NCBI GenBank assembly: GCA_023853785.1
Contig: JAJIRX010000279.1
Span: 26,105-90,104 of the forward strand
From: Psilocybe azurescens
Lineage: Eukaryota; Basidiomycota; Agaricomycetes; Agaricales; Agrocybaceae
Length of the DNA stretch: 64,000 bases
Reading direction: 5' to 3'
Shown here: piece by piece, positions 1 to 11,189 of the stretch
How positions within the stretch are numbered: position 1 is the first letter of the stretch
How the letters are laid out: the number at the start of each line of letters is the position of its first letter
Notes under the pieces: generated by a model
What the model saw: the letters and a program-made list of their open reading frames with translations, nothing else
Told to the model about the DNA's origin: nothing
Databases searched by the model: none
Made by a program: the position numbers and the translations under genes

Positions 1-169
1 TGTGTGTTCTTTTAAACTGTAGCGGATGCCTCTGAGTCTTACTAACGTGGTTCTGTAATTTAGCTGGCAACAATACTTCACGTCGTTAGCTTGCATTATC
101 GTCGAACCCCCTCCTTCTCGATTCACCATCTGCACATAATGTGTAGCTGCAAGCATGGTTCGCAGGCCT

Positions 170-650
170 TCCAAAGGCCGATATGACATATCGGCTTCGC
201 GCAACCCGTGGAGGCTACAACCGTCAGAGGACAATATACCCCTGCTTTGACACCACATACCGTCTTCAAGCAAATCACCCGACCCGAGGTTTAAGGGCTA
301 TCTCACCCTTACTCCGACATGACCTATCGCCTTCCCGCAAACTAGGGTTTATCTTATACTCGCCCACGAATCGCGACTTGGACCTACCTCGCGTTTACGC
401 AATAATGTGTCTTGTGAGTCCTTCAGTTTACTTTGTTAGGTGCGTTACGCTGACTGTACACAGAAGGGAATATGTTTGTTTCTACTCCAGTAGAGGGTAC
501 GGTGTTTAGGGTTAGGGTTACTTCAACGAAGGTATTTGTTCTTGTCGCAATTTATTCTTCTGGCATATTGACTGTTAAGTTCTCTCAGCGCTTGCGGTAT
601 CGTATCGCGCAACTTATGTAGGGCTGTGGATCGAGTTTGGTGTGGGTTCA
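170..650. repeat. Dispersed repeat, inverted copy of 43,290-43,805
   Basis: Read on the + strand this stretch matches the reverse complement of 43,290-43,805 at moderate identity. Shared landmarks in the same order are a block around TATCGGCTT-GCGCAA, a TCAGAGG-CAATA block, GAGGTTTAA, the TTAGGGTTAGGG core, GAAGGTATTTGTTC and TTCTTCTGG-ATATTGAC. The 108-codon reading frame at 183-509 follows the repeat and has no recognisable domain, so I do not call it a gene. Nothing else is visible between 650 and 815. Confidence 0.7.
506..520 (+). repeat. Interstitial telomere-like TTAGGG repeat
   Basis: Two and a half perfect copies of TTAGGG, the usual fungal telomere unit. They lie inside the dispersed repeat and recur at the equivalent place in its inverted copy at 43,422-43,435, so they are an internal part of that repeat and not a chromosome end. 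Confidence 0.75.
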
Positions 651-815
651 CGCTGCGAGTACGAGGATATACATATACTGTATGGGCTAGGTACGAACTC
701 TAGCTTCTGTGGATAGATCAGTTACACCCCTCATTGCACTTCGTGGGGGGTGGGGGAGCTAACCTCTGCGCGAATATAACTAGGTGTTGGAATGTTTGAA
801 CTAAGCTGTTTTTTT

Positions 816-1928
816 CTAAAAAAAACATTTATAAATAGATTTCATGATCTCTACAACGACAACCGAGACATAATCCAACAGAATAACAACAACAAAATTA
901 ACATCCTCTCTCCCATGGTCGCAAAGATTAACCCAATCCATAACCCGAATCGATAGGGAAGTCTTGAATTCTTCGCAACCAAGTCGCTTGCTCGTCAGAG
1001 GGTCCTCGACAACATGATTCGCTAGCAAACCGTTGTATATTTGGGGTAAGCTATACAATTTATGTAGATTCTGCCACTTATATGTACAAAAGAACAAGAT
1101 CGAAGAAAGAAAAATAGCATAGTGTTCACAGTTGTGTGAGGTACGCCCAAATTCAGGACTAAGTGTATCAGTTCCACCGCATTCAACAAAACAGTCAAAC
1201 CACCGGCAGCGATGGACGTTGACCAGCCATATTCCCCATTTACCATACTTGCCCTGAGCACAATTTTCAAGTCAATATCGTGCCGGTGTTCAACATGCAG
1301 TATTCTCTTACCCAATCAATATATGACGTTGGTCCATCGTAGTTTACACCGTTGATATTGGCCGGTGTCGTGCTACACGTATCTTCCCAATTATCGCCAT
1401 TGTGTACATTTTCCAACGGTGCCTCATGACGCTATACAGTAGAAAATTTGATGAAGACCAAATGTAAGGGCAGGCGGCTTACACGAATACCAGGTTCTAC
1501 ACATCCCTGAACGTGAAGATTGACATAAGACATAATCATTAGCTGTTGAGTGTTTCTCGTACCTTATCTTTTAAGTAACTCCACCAAGAAGTACATCCCC
1601 TTGGTTAGAATCCACTTTCCAGTAACCGGTAACGTGTCCAGATTCCCTATTTGACTTATCACTATCCCAGTTCTTAGACCTTGAAATTAATGGCACAGAT
1701 AAGATCCTCGCAGCTAGTCGTACCCCATTCCTTTCCATGGATCTCAATTGGTTTGATGTGACACTCGTTGATTGCGTTGAAACCGACTGGAACATTTATC
1801 AAAAGTGGCCGTATACTTACTCACTCTCACTCCATACCGCACTTTGTCCAAACTGTCGTACACGGGATGAAATACCTGTTTGCACGTGTATTTGAACCAT
1901 CCTGCATGTTCGGCTGAAAACGAGGCAT
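816..1928 (-). pseudogene. Ectodomain membrane protein gene, copy A (broken)
   Basis: This is the homologue of the intact gene at 15,490-16,863. The start (1,928) and short first exon are recognisable (MPRFQPN...). The segment that in copies C and D holds the end of intron 1 and most of exon 2 (membrane segment and coiled coil) is missing here, with the junction near 1,850. A 2-nt loss near 1,650 shifts the third exon. One ectodomain Cys is replaced (TSC to TSY). The last exon has lost its stop (TGG-TGA is CGG-TGG here, near 1,200), so the frame runs on to a stop at 816, about 130 more codons. The CSTTPANIN motif survives near 1,370. I infer a pseudogene. The extension could in principle be expressed, but the upstream frame is broken. 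Confidence 0.65.
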
Positions 1929-2249
1929 AAGTATGTCCGTTCTGTAGTTGTTCAAGATGTGGCGGAACACAAAGAACTCAACAACGATAGCTTTGACATG
2001 AGCCGCGGCTCGAGTGTAGCACCATAATAGATCATGTGTATCCTCATTTTCAGGTGCCCTAACTTCGTTATTAACTCGCTTTTCTTCATTTTGTGTAACA
2101 GGAGAATAATGTAGCTTATAATGCGCCGCAGAACGCAAATATATGGGTGATATGTAATAATTTATTCATTCGAAGCACATAGAACTATACAACAGTAAAA
2201 GCAATGTAAAACGGTTAAGAAATATGTGGTATGTACGCAGATTAGATGT

Positions 2250-3927
2250 TCAAACATGGGGAAGATACGAGGTCCAATTGAGATCGATGTATGCTCCAGC
2301 AGGCAGCGCTCGAAGACCTATGAGAGGCAAAATAAGAAGGACACCACGAGCAGCTATGTACAACGCAGTCGATAGAAAAAAAATCACAGTGAGAGCGTTA
2401 TCCAGAAACTCTACCAGAGCGGATCTGTACTTTTTGCCGTCCCAGTTCCCGCCCCGGTAGCTCCTTTCCGTTAAGTACACCAGCAGCGAGAAAAAACATA
2501 TGCTAAAAGGGAGACCAGATACCAAGACAGCTGATACTCTCCACGCCCACTTCTCAACTACTGTAGGAAACTCGAATGACCAAGCGATGCAGTGAATCCC
2601 ACCAAATGCTGTGGCCACAAGGAATGCCAGCATGAAGCATAGCCCTTCGGCCTGTTTGTCGACTGTTGGGGCATAGAACGTTGGTACACGATATCGCTTC
2701 CCCTCCAGAGTGGTACACACCATCATATCTTTGAAGCGACGGAAGAACATGATACCTGGGCGAATTGTGAACACATACAACGCTGCGAATAAGACCAAGC
2801 TCTTCCCGTTTTGCCCTTAGATACACCCAAAATTGCTGGGGTAAAGATAGACTGGGATTATCATACGGATGGCTATCTGCAGGATCTGGCACAACCTCGG
2901 GTGACCCCGATTGCGACCGTTCGGATGTGTCTTGGGCTTCGACATCAACGTCCAGAGCGACTGGTGTTTTAGATTCCAACAACGAAGGTTGAGGGTGGGC
3001 TACGATATTGACATTGACAGCGATTGGTGTTTCAGGCTGCTCAACTGCCTCCAACAACGAAGTCTGGAGGCCGTCATCATCTTCACCCACTGCAGCCACA
3101 GAACGCGGTGTAGTTTCTCTCTTTTCTCTTCCTGCTTGCGATCGGGATCGGCTGAATATCCCTTTTTTAACTGAACAGGGACGGAAACTTGAACGTCAAG
3201 AGGTTTGTTCCACCATAAGCCGTAAATGACCATCGTAAGCGCCGCAAAAGCGAGTGACGACCTCCAGCTCGGTCAAGACCATCCGTTTCGATCCCCTCAC
3301 GATACACTGGATGATGAACCATGTAGTCTGCATGACCACAACACCTTTGGAGAAGAAATCGCCGTTGCTTTTGTCCTTGATTTCCGCTTCTGTGATCGTC
3401 GGCCACTCGATCTTTCCTTCCTCTTCTAGTTTCTCCATTTCGCGCGCTTCAAGTGTCCGTAGAAGAACGCCATCCAGGTAAAGCGAGAATCCTCCCATTG
3501 CGAGAAAGAATGCTTGTGTTTTTGTCCAACCCTTGGCTATAACGGAGTCCAATTCGTCAGTCAAACGAGTATCAAAACAAATAAAAACACACCACATACC
3601 TCTGTACCGTGTTGCAATATCTGAGGCCGCCAGGGACTGCCGCGCTGCCCACATGATGACCAATTCCGGCGTGATGAGGAGATAGAACATGATAGCCAGG
3701 CGTCGACCAAAGACTCGTATAGCGCTTTCGTTCGGAGCTGGGATATTTTGGTGAACTGCGATCCATGTGCAGGCGAAGATGGTGGCGAAACAGCTCCAGA
3801 CGATATTCCATATGGACCTGTCCGTAAACTGGGAGTTGTCGGAGAATTGAGTTGATGCTGGCATATCTCTAGGATTTTGAGAGTGTGCATAAACCGCATA
3901 TACAGTGCCTAAGGTCAGGAGAGCCAT
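2250..3927 (-). pseudogene. Polytopic membrane protein gene, copy A (frameshifted)
   Basis: Family member of the Agaricomycete multi-pass membrane proteins marked by an N-terminal signal-like segment, SIWNIVWSCFATIFACTW, NIPAP, GRRLAIMF, MGGF, the SKGD segment, TELEVVT and a C-terminal LPAGAYIDLNWTSYLPHV. Their biochemical role is not known. A 63-nt intron (3,537-3,599) with GT...CATAG-like ends is shared with copies B and D. Three indels break the frame: a 2-nt loss near 3,256 just after TELEVVT, a 1-nt loss near 3,115 in a Lys/Glu-rich linker, and a 1-nt loss near 2,780. Start chosen at 3,927 (MALLTLGTVY) because the same Met-Ala-Leu start recurs in B and D. The gene sits 322 bp upstream of the copy A ectodomain gene. 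Confidence 0.75.
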
Positions 3928-4154
3928 GTCTTGTCAGAGACAAATGCTACGATCAGTGCGGTGGTTTTATTGTGTCGGGCATGCTGCTGTTGCATGTCCA
4001 GCACGAGGTGAGGGAAGTCGAGGAAGCGAAAAAGCCATGATTGTCCGGCGCAATTGCGTTGGTAAATTAATAATTGATGCCATGGATTAGCGCGCAAGCT
4101 CACGAATGCCCCCTGGTCCCTCTGCCTCGGACTGTCTTATAACCAGCCCACAAC

Positions 4155-4350
4155 ACGTCATAGTCAAAGCTCGCCAGGTTTAAATATGCCAATTCACAGT
4201 CTATTTATTTTTGCCCAACTTGTTTTCTAGACTGTTAGACAGCTTGCACACGGCCCAAAATGCGTCATACTCAAATCTTGCGAGGTTCAAATATGGGGTC
4301 ATTGGCAGTCAAATTCTTTTTGTCCAGGTTGATTTTTGAGTGATAGGCCG
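4155..4350 (-). repeat. Duplicated promoter-region segment upstream of module A
   Basis: Two imperfect copies of a segment of about 110 bp stand in tandem. Each contains CGTCATA-TCAAA, GGTT-AAATATG, CA-AGTC and a T-rich stretch. They lie about 230-420 bp upstream of the copy A start. The same double arrangement is found at 10,640-10,820 upstream of copy B, so it was duplicated with the module. A regulatory role is only inferred from position. Confidence 0.45.
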
Positions 4351-4769
4351 AACCTTTCAACACCCCTTTGCCTACTTCTACGACCGCTATCCTGCCGCTT
4401 TGCCTGCTGCTATGCCCGCTATCCACTCACTCTTGGCACCCTCGCTCGTCTCTCCCGATCCCAAACCGCCATCCCCCAGCTTATATTTTGCGGCTTACAA
4501 CGCCCGAGTCTCTCAGCACGCCTTTAAACAGCATGTATGCACATAATGAAGCGCGGAAAATTCAACACAGAAGCAGCGTACAGCCTCTTTTCTTATACAC
4601 AACATATCTGTCTACCTTTCTCAGCTTTATACACACAACAATACGGACGGCGGCTGAGTATGCGTGATTGGGCTGGCCCACCGATGGCTACAGTGCATAG
4701 CGCGCGCGTACCCCGTCAGGGTCTGGGACTTGGACGGCGTTGAGGATCGAAGGTCGATCTGCGGGGAGG

Positions 4770-5480
4770 ATGAAGGACAAAGGTTAGTTCTGATTTTCGA
4801 CAGTTATGCGAGTGTCTATACTCACCGTCAATGCTCAACTAGATGCCTCCTATGCTGCCCTTACTCAAAGCTGAGTTCCCTTTACTTGTAGGCGCTTGTT
4901 CACTGGGTAGGCAGCTGTGGCTGACATGACAGGTCGGGAGGAACGTGGGGAATTTGTAAGTGCCGGTGAGCGTCGGTATACTGGGAGGGCGCCAGTACTA
5001 TAGGTAAACAAAGGTCGGTGCTCATCCTCGACAATTTTGCGAATGTCTATGCTCACCGAAACCACAATCATAGCGTATGCCTCTCACTCTATGCAATATC
5101 GATACCATATACGCTCCCTCAAAACCCGAGTTTCTCGTCGTCGAGGGCCCATCTACAGGAAAAAATAGGACAACTCTTATCTTCACGGTCTTGTGAATGT
5201 ACATGCTCACCGAAACAGTGGCACATGATTCGAATTTCTATATTCACACCGGACTGGGCGCTTGTGAAGTATGTGTACATTCGAGGTTGGTGTCCGAAGT
5301 CGGTCTGCAAGGAGGATGGATGGAAACAGGTCAGTTCTCATTATTCCACCATCTTGTGAATGTCAATACTTACGGAGAACATGACTAGGGCATATACCTC
5401 TCATTCTGCCCAGTGCCCAGTACCCGGCATAGTTCCTCAAAACCCGACTTCCATGTCTTGTTCAAGACACACTGGGCGCT
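4770..5480 (-). repeat. Tandem exon-intron-like array, A set
   Basis: At least four related units have anchors at 4,808-4,827, 5,039-5,058, 5,193-5,212 and 5,354-5,373 (gaatgt-ta-ctcaccg type). On the minus strand each anchor is a good 5' splice site (GGTGAGTATAG, GGTGAGCATG or CGTAAGTATTG), followed 45-65 nt later by a branch-like CTAAC or CTGAC and a pyrimidine-AG acceptor. Between acceptor and next donor lie exon-like pieces of about 95 bp or more. Those pieces are also related to one another: several contain a GGGTTTTGAGG block, and one frame reads G-Y-W-x-L-G-x-x-R-G-I. No long joint frame could be confirmed. This could be a decayed multi-exon repeat gene or a non-coding array built from one ancestral exon plus intron. 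Confidence 0.5.
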
Positions 5481-5525
5481 TGCGGACGGTTGGAGAATGT
5501 ATGCGGACGGCTGTTTTCTTTTACA

Positions 5526-5768
5526 TTTATAAATAGATTTTATTATCTCTACAACGACAACCGAGACACAATTCAACAGAATAACAACAAAAAATTAACA
5601 TCCTCTCTCCCATGGTCACAACGGGAAGTCTTGAATTCTTCGTAAACAAGTCGCCTGCTCGTTCGAGGGTCCTCGAAAACATGATTCGCTAGCGAATCGT
5701 TGTATATTGGGGTAAGCTGTATAATTTATATAGATTTTGCCACTGATATGTACAAAAGAACAAGATCG
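5526..5768 (-). repeat. 3' flank of module B, copy of 826-1,105
   Basis: The stretch repeats the block found at 826-1,105 (TTATAAATAGATTT, then a CTCTACAACGACAACCGAGA block, then CATCCTCTCTCCCATGG). This marks the start of a second, tandem copy of the module and defines a duplication unit of about 4.7 kb before later insertions. It is interrupted at 5,769 by a solo LTR. Confidence 0.7.
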
Positions 5769-6131
5769 TGTTACAATATAAAAATCGAGGCTATGCTACG
5801 TAGTGGTATGATCTACACTCGAACCCGTATACTACTAACCTGTAAGCTTATGTATGTGTTGTACTTAGTTGCGTAGTGAGCGCTGTACTGAAGTGAGGAA
5901 CTTCGTTATTAATTAGGAGCAGAACTACGCTACCTTATATACGTTTCTACATACTTTGTGCATATTTACATACTGCTACATATTTAGGAAACATATATCA
6001 TGTGCATATCATGTGCTATAAAGCACGCCATAATTGCGCCATACTCACGTGCAACCTATCACATTGTATAGGTCATGTGCATCGTGTCACTAACGTACGT
6101 GCATGTCACGTGCTGTCACATAGTTTCAACA
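5769..6131. mobile_element. Solo LTR with 5-bp target duplication
   Basis: A 363-bp segment begins TGTTACA and ends TTTCAACA. It is flanked by GATCG on both sides (5,764-5,768 and 6,132-6,136). Module A lacks the insertion: there the sequence runs straight from AACAAGATCG to AAGAAAG. That empty site makes the boundaries secure. There is no coding content. The family differs from the LTR at 53,373-53,897 apart from the TGTTAC start. Confidence 0.85.
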
Positions 6132-6459
6132 GATCGAAGAAAGAAAAAATAGCATAGTGTTCACAGTTGTGTGAGGTACACCCAAATTCAGGACGAAGTG
6201 TATCAGTTCCACCGCATTCAAAAAACAGTCAAATCACCAGCAGCGATTGTGGTTGACCAGCCATATTCCCCATTTACCATACTTGCCCTGAGCTCAATTT
6301 TCAAGTCAATATTGTGCCGGTGTTCAACATGCAGTATTATCTTACCCAATCAATACATGACGTTGGTCCATTGTAGTTTACACCGTTGATATTGGCCGGT
6401 GTCGTGCTACACATATCTTCTCAATTATCGCCATTGTGTAGATTTTCCAACAGTGCCTC

Positions 6460-7207
6460 CAAGGGGGGTGCCGGGATCGAAAAAAAGTACCGGGGTCGAT
6501 TTTTTCTAAGGCCAACTCTAGGTACCCTCCCCCCACGTAATCAGGCACACTTCCAAATATAGTAATTATTAGTAATATGACATCAACAGCGTACACGCTT
6601 TCCACCTCTGCCTCGACCTGATACCTCGCACTAGTGACATATTCGTCTTCCTTTTCCTTTCTTTGTCACGTTTTAGTCTTGCGTTCTGACAACGACTCTT
6701 TCCTAGATGCTGATCAAAGTTTTGAGCCCACCAGTGCCGCAGTCAACACGCTGTATTGCATTCTGGGCATACAATGAACCCATCTGCATCAAGCACGGGG
6801 CCATTCAGGGGTGCATTCTCCTGCATACCATGTCAATATTGTTTATCAGTATGGTACTGTGTTGTAATACATGCCTGAGGTGATGAGTCCATAGCGAGAG
6901 GTATGATATATGAGCCAGTGGACCATGACAAGGACGAGGGCGACTTAGCTAGCTGAGCAAAAATATTAATTTCCTTCCATAATAAGCAATAAATGTGAAA
7001 TAAATCAAAAATAAATTCAATTCTCAGTACAGATCTTTTATTCCATGAGTTTCAGTACAAGAAACATCATTTGTACTTCTGTAATGCAGTCTAGCACACT
7101 AAAATCAAGGTTCTGAGGCCCTGTGCTGGAGGGTTCCAAAAAAATTTAAGGCCTGGGGCCTACCCCCTCCTACCCCGGTCCGGGTTTTCGATCCCGGCAC
7201 CCCCTGC
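6460..7207. mobile_element. Non-autonomous hAT-type element, copy 1
   Basis: 748 bp with terminal inverted repeats CAAGGGGGGTGCCGGGATCG and its reverse complement at the right end (the last bases are slightly altered). It is flanked by an 8-bp duplication AGTGCCTC (6,452-6,459 and 7,208-7,215). The uninterrupted site is seen in copies A, C and D of the host gene. The interior shares long blocks with the element at 44,044-44,846, which contains about 100 bp more. There is no transposase. An 8-bp duplication and CA-ended repeats fit the hAT superfamily. Confidence 0.85.
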
Positions 7208-7463
7208 AGTGCCTCATGATGCTATAGAGTAGAAATTTTGATCAGGACAAAGTGTAAGTAGAGCAGAGGGTAGACGGCTTACAAGAATACCAGGCTCTAC
7301 ACATCCCTGAACGTGAAGGTCGACATAAGACATGATTACTAGCTGCTGAGCATTTCTCGCACCTTATTTTTGAAGTAAATCCACCAAGAAGTACATCTCC
7401 CTTCGTTATAATTCGCTTTCCAGTAACTGGTAACGTGTCCACAGGTTCCCTATTCGACTTATC

Positions 7464-8252
7464 TATGACATTATTTTCTGGAAAAATTCGAAGGCTGTAT
7501 GCCGTGAGATTTAGTACGTGCTCAAGAGGTACTCCTAATGCTCTGGGTGTACTCGATTTCCTGGTTTTCCGTTGTTACTTATAGATAAAGCAATACAGTA
7601 CTATTTTTTCATATACTATGCTGTACTGCCTACTCTGTTTGGTATGTATTACGGCGACAGCCCTACATCTTACTTACGCACCAAATGGTTGCCAAGAACA
7701 GTTGGATTAGGGGCATCAGCGGAGCCTAAATTCTATCTGCCGAATGGCGGCTCCGTCCAAAGAGTGGAATTTCTACAGTTTTGTTGGTACCTGTTTATAA
7801 ATAAATTGGTTTTACTCTTATTAATCTCACTAAAAATTTGGGGAGTCATCAAAGGAAGACTTGCTCACTTGGTCTAATATGCTGTTGTCTTTTGGTTGTT
7901 TTCAGTCCAATTTGTATCTAGCTATTTGTGGTTACAGATACCCCTAATAAAAGATTTAAAGAGATTAAAAGTAAAATAAATTTATCTCAAAGCAGTCCCA
8001 AGATATTTAAGCGTACTTGCATGGTATGAAATGCGGAAATGAGCCTGGCAGAGTAGGCAACAAGCTTATGTTATTGATATTCAAAAGCCGACAGACGGTC
8101 ATCAGATGCTGTGGATCCGAGTACGTTGTAAGTTGTACAACCTATGTTCACAAGTACTTTGTTCCCAGACTGAGGAGTACTACTTGCATAGAGTTATAAG
8201 GTATAGTGGATATTATGTAGAATCTTCGAATTTTTCCAGAAAATAATGTCAT
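7464..8252. mobile_element. TIR element with 29-bp perfect inverted ends
   Basis: 789 bp whose ends are near-perfect inverted repeats of about 29 bp starting ATGACATTATTTTCTGG. Flanked by a 7-bp duplication ACTTATC (7,457-7,463 and 8,253-8,259). The empty site is seen in copies C and D. The inner frame at 7,572-7,877 (101 codons) has no recognisable domain. A 7-bp duplication does not settle the superfamily, and this could be a hAT-like or another cut-and-paste family. Confidence 0.8.
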
Positions 8253-8797
8253 ACTTATCAGTATCCCAGTTCTTAGATCTTGAAATGAATGCCACAGATA
8301 TGATCCTCACAGCTAGCCGGAGTCCATTCCATTCCATGGATCTCTATTGGTTTGATGTGACACTCGTTGATTGGGTTGAAACCGACTGGGACATTCGGCA
8401 AAATGGCCGTATACTCTCTCTCACTCCGTACCGCACTTTGTCCAGACCGTCATACATATATCTGTTTGCACGTGTATTTGAACTACCTTGCATGTTTGGC
8501 TGATAACGAGGCATAAGTATGTCCGTTCTGGAGTTGTTGAAAGACGTGGTAGGAGACAAAGAACTCAACGACGATAGCCTTGACATGAGGCGCGGCTCGA
8601 GTGTAATTTCAATATTAACTCGCTTTTCTTCAATTTTTGTAATAGGACAGTCATGTAGCTTATGACGCGCCACAGAATAGCAAATATATGGATGATAAAC
8701 ATGTGATCATTTGTGATTTGAAGCACTTAGAACTATACAACAGTAAAAGCAAAGTAAAACGATCAAGAAATGTGTGGTATGTATGTATATTAGATAT

Positions 8798-10404
8798 TCA
8801 AACATGGGGAAGATATGCAGTCCAATTAAGATCGATGTATGCTCCAGCAGGCAGAGCTCGAAGACTTATGAGGGGCAAAATAAGAAGAACACCACGAGCA
8901 GCTATGTACAACAAAATCAATAGAAGCAAAATCACAATGAGAGCGTTGTTCATAAACGTTACCAGAGCAGAGCTATACTCTTTGCCGTCCCCATTCATAT
9001 CCTTGATGCTATTGCTCATTGGGTTTAACAGCGCCGCGAGCAACAATATGCTGAGAGGGAGACCGGATACCAAGAGAGCTGATACCCTCCACGCCCACTT
9101 CTCAATTACTGTAGGAAACTCGAATGACCAAGCGATGCAGTGAATCCCACCAAATACTGTGCCCACAAGAATTGCCAGCTTGCCGCACATCCCATCATTC
9201 CGACCATCGACTGCTGGGGCATAGAATGTTGGTACACGATATCGCTTCCGCTCGAGAGTGGTACACAATATCATATCTTTGAAAGGACCGAGGAACATGA
9301 TGCCTGGGCGAATGGTGAACACGTATATAATGCTGCGAATAAGACCAAGCTTTTCTCGTTTTGCCCTTAGATACACCCGAAATTTCTGGGGTAAAGAAAG
9401 GCTGGGATCATGGTACGGACGGCTAACTGGTGGATCTCGCACAGGCTCTGGTGGCGCCAATTGAGACCGTTCTGATGTGTCTTGAGCTTCGATGTCAACA
9501 TCCAGAGCGACTGGTGCTTTAGATCTCAACAACGAAGTCTGGAGATTGTCATCATCTTCGCCCACTGCACCCACAGAATGCGATGTAGTCTTTCTCTTTT
9601 CCTCTACCCGTTCGCGATCGGGATCGGCTGAACATCCTGTTTTTAAATGAACAGGGACGGAAAGTTGAACGTCAAGAGGTTTGTTCCACCATAATGCGTA
9701 AATGACCATAGTAAGCACTGCAAAAGCGAGGGTGACGACCTCCAGCTCCGTCAAGACCATTCGCTTGGATCCCCTCGCAATGCACTGGATAATGAACCAT
9801 GTAGTCTGCATGACCACGATGCCTTTGGAGAAGAAATCGCCTTTGCTTTTTCCTTGATTTCTGCTTCTGTGATCGTCGGCCACTCGATCTTTCCTTCCTC
9901 TTCTAGCTTCTCTATTTCGCGCGCTTCAAGTGTGCGTAACAGAATACCATTCTGGTACAAGGAAAATCCTCCCATTATGAGAAAGAATGCGTGTGTTTTT
10001 GTCCAACTCTTCGCTATAACGCAGTCCAATTTGTTGTTCAAATGAGTATCAGAACAAAGACAAACATACCACATACCTTTGTGCCGTTTCGCAATATCTG
10101 ACGCCGCCAGGTGCTGCCGCGCTGCCCACAGGATGACTATCTCCGGCGCGATGAGCATATAGAACATGATAGCCAGGCGTCGACCAAAGACTCGGATGAC
10201 ACTTTCGTTCGGAGCTGGGATGTTTTGGTGAACTGCGATCCATGTGCATGCGAAGATCGTGGCGAAGCAACTCCAGACGATATTCCATATTGACCTGTCC
10301 GTACATTGGGAGTCGTCGGAAAGTTGAGTTGATACTAGCATATCTCTAGGACATTGGGAGTGTGGGTGAGCTGCATATACAGTGCCTAAGATGAGGAGAG
10401 CCAT
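8798..10404 (-). pseudogene. Polytopic membrane protein gene, copy B (one frameshift)
   Basis: Best preserved copy of the multi-pass membrane family. Start at 10,404 (MALLILGTVYAAH), a 63-nt intron at 10,014-10,076, stop at 8,798 after LNWTAYLPHV. Landmarks in order are IVWSCFATIFACTW, NIPAP, RRLAIMFYMLIAPE, WTKTHAFF, MGGF, KGDFFSKG, QTTWFIIQC, TELEVVTLAFA, a charged linker of about 100 residues, then four or five further hydrophobic segments. A single 1-nt loss in an A-run near 9,855 separates the first half from the second (KEKAK... against KDKSKGD in copy D). Without it the protein would be roughly 515 residues. Given one homopolymer indel, a sequencing error is a real alternative to a pseudogene. 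Confidence 0.8.
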
Positions 10405-10537
10405 GGTCTTGTCAGAGAAGAATCCTACGATCAATGATGTGATTGTTATTGTGTTGAGCAGGTTGCTGGTGCATGTCCGGCACGAGGATGAGGGAAGGTG
10501 AGGAAGCGAAAAAGCCACGACCATCCAGCGCAATTGC

Positions 10538-10563
10538 ATTGATTGATTGATTGATTGATTGAT
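10538..10563. repeat. (TTGA)n microsatellite in the leader of copy B
   Basis: A run of ATTGATTG units about 135 bp upstream of the copy B start. A similar run is present at 38,697-38,731 upstream of copy D, so it belongs to the ancestral leader. It produces the artefactual NQSINQS reading upstream of the likely start. Confidence 0.8.
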
Positions 10564-10639
10564 TTTTGCCATGGATTAGCGCGCAAGCTCACGGATGCCT
10601 GCTGGTCCCTCTGCCTCGGACTGTCTTAACTAGCCCAGA

Positions 10640-10820
10640 ACACGTCATCGTCAAAGCTCGCCAAGTTCAAATATGACAATTCACATTTAATTTATTTTTA
10701 CCCGACTTGTTTTTTAGACTGTCAGACAGCCTGCAGACGGCCCAAAACGCGTCGTAGTCAAATCTTACAAGGTTCAAATATGGTCATTGGCAGTCTAATT
10801 CTTTTCGTCCAGGTCGAGTT
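10640..10820 (-). repeat. Duplicated promoter-region segment upstream of module B
   Basis: Same two-unit arrangement as at 4,155-4,350, with CGTCATCGTCAAA and CGTCGTAGTCAAA as the heads of the two units. It supports duplication of the whole module including its upstream region. Confidence 0.45.
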
Positions 10821-11189
10821 TAAGTGACAGGCCAGACCTTGCAACACCCCTTTGCCTACTACTATGACCGCTATCCAGTCGCTCTCGATGCCCTTGCTCG
10901 TCCCTCCCGACCCCAAGCCGCCGTTCCCCAACTTATATTTGCCGCCTACAATCCCGAGTCTCTCAGCACGCCTTCAAACAAGATGTATGTACATAATGAA
11001 GTGCGGAAATTGAAGACAGGCAGCGTACAGCCTCTTTGCTTGTACACCACACATCTATCTACCTTGCTCAAATTTATGCTCACAACGACACGGACGCCGG
11101 CTGGGGTGCTTACTGGACTGGCTCACCGATGGCCACAGTGTGTAGCACGCTCGTAGCCCGTCGGGGTCTGTGACTTGGATGACGTCGAG

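Larger units (their letters stand above)
6234..8514 (-). pseudogene. Ectodomain membrane protein gene, copy B (interrupted)
   Basis: Homologue of the gene at 15,490-16,863. Start at 8,514 (MPRYQPN), stop TGA at 6,234 after the GIWLVN-type end. As in copy A, the middle of the gene (end of intron 1 and exon 2 with membrane segment and coiled coil) is absent. A hAT-type element (6,460-7,207) sits in the exon encoding GDNWEDMCSTTPA, and a second TIR element (7,464-8,252) lies at the exon 2/3 boundary. A 2-nt length difference in a GA run near 8,420 also shifts the frame. Without the insertions the remaining exons align well with copies C and D. Confidence 0.75.

Noticed and set aside
506..520. 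A chromosome end at the left of the window
   Set aside because: Only two and a half TTAGGG units, embedded in a repeat that continues on both sides and recurs at 43.4 kb.
7572..7877. 101-codon frame in the 789-bp TIR element as a transposase
   Set aside because: No DDE-type motif and too short; composition is that of AT-rich non-coding DNA.
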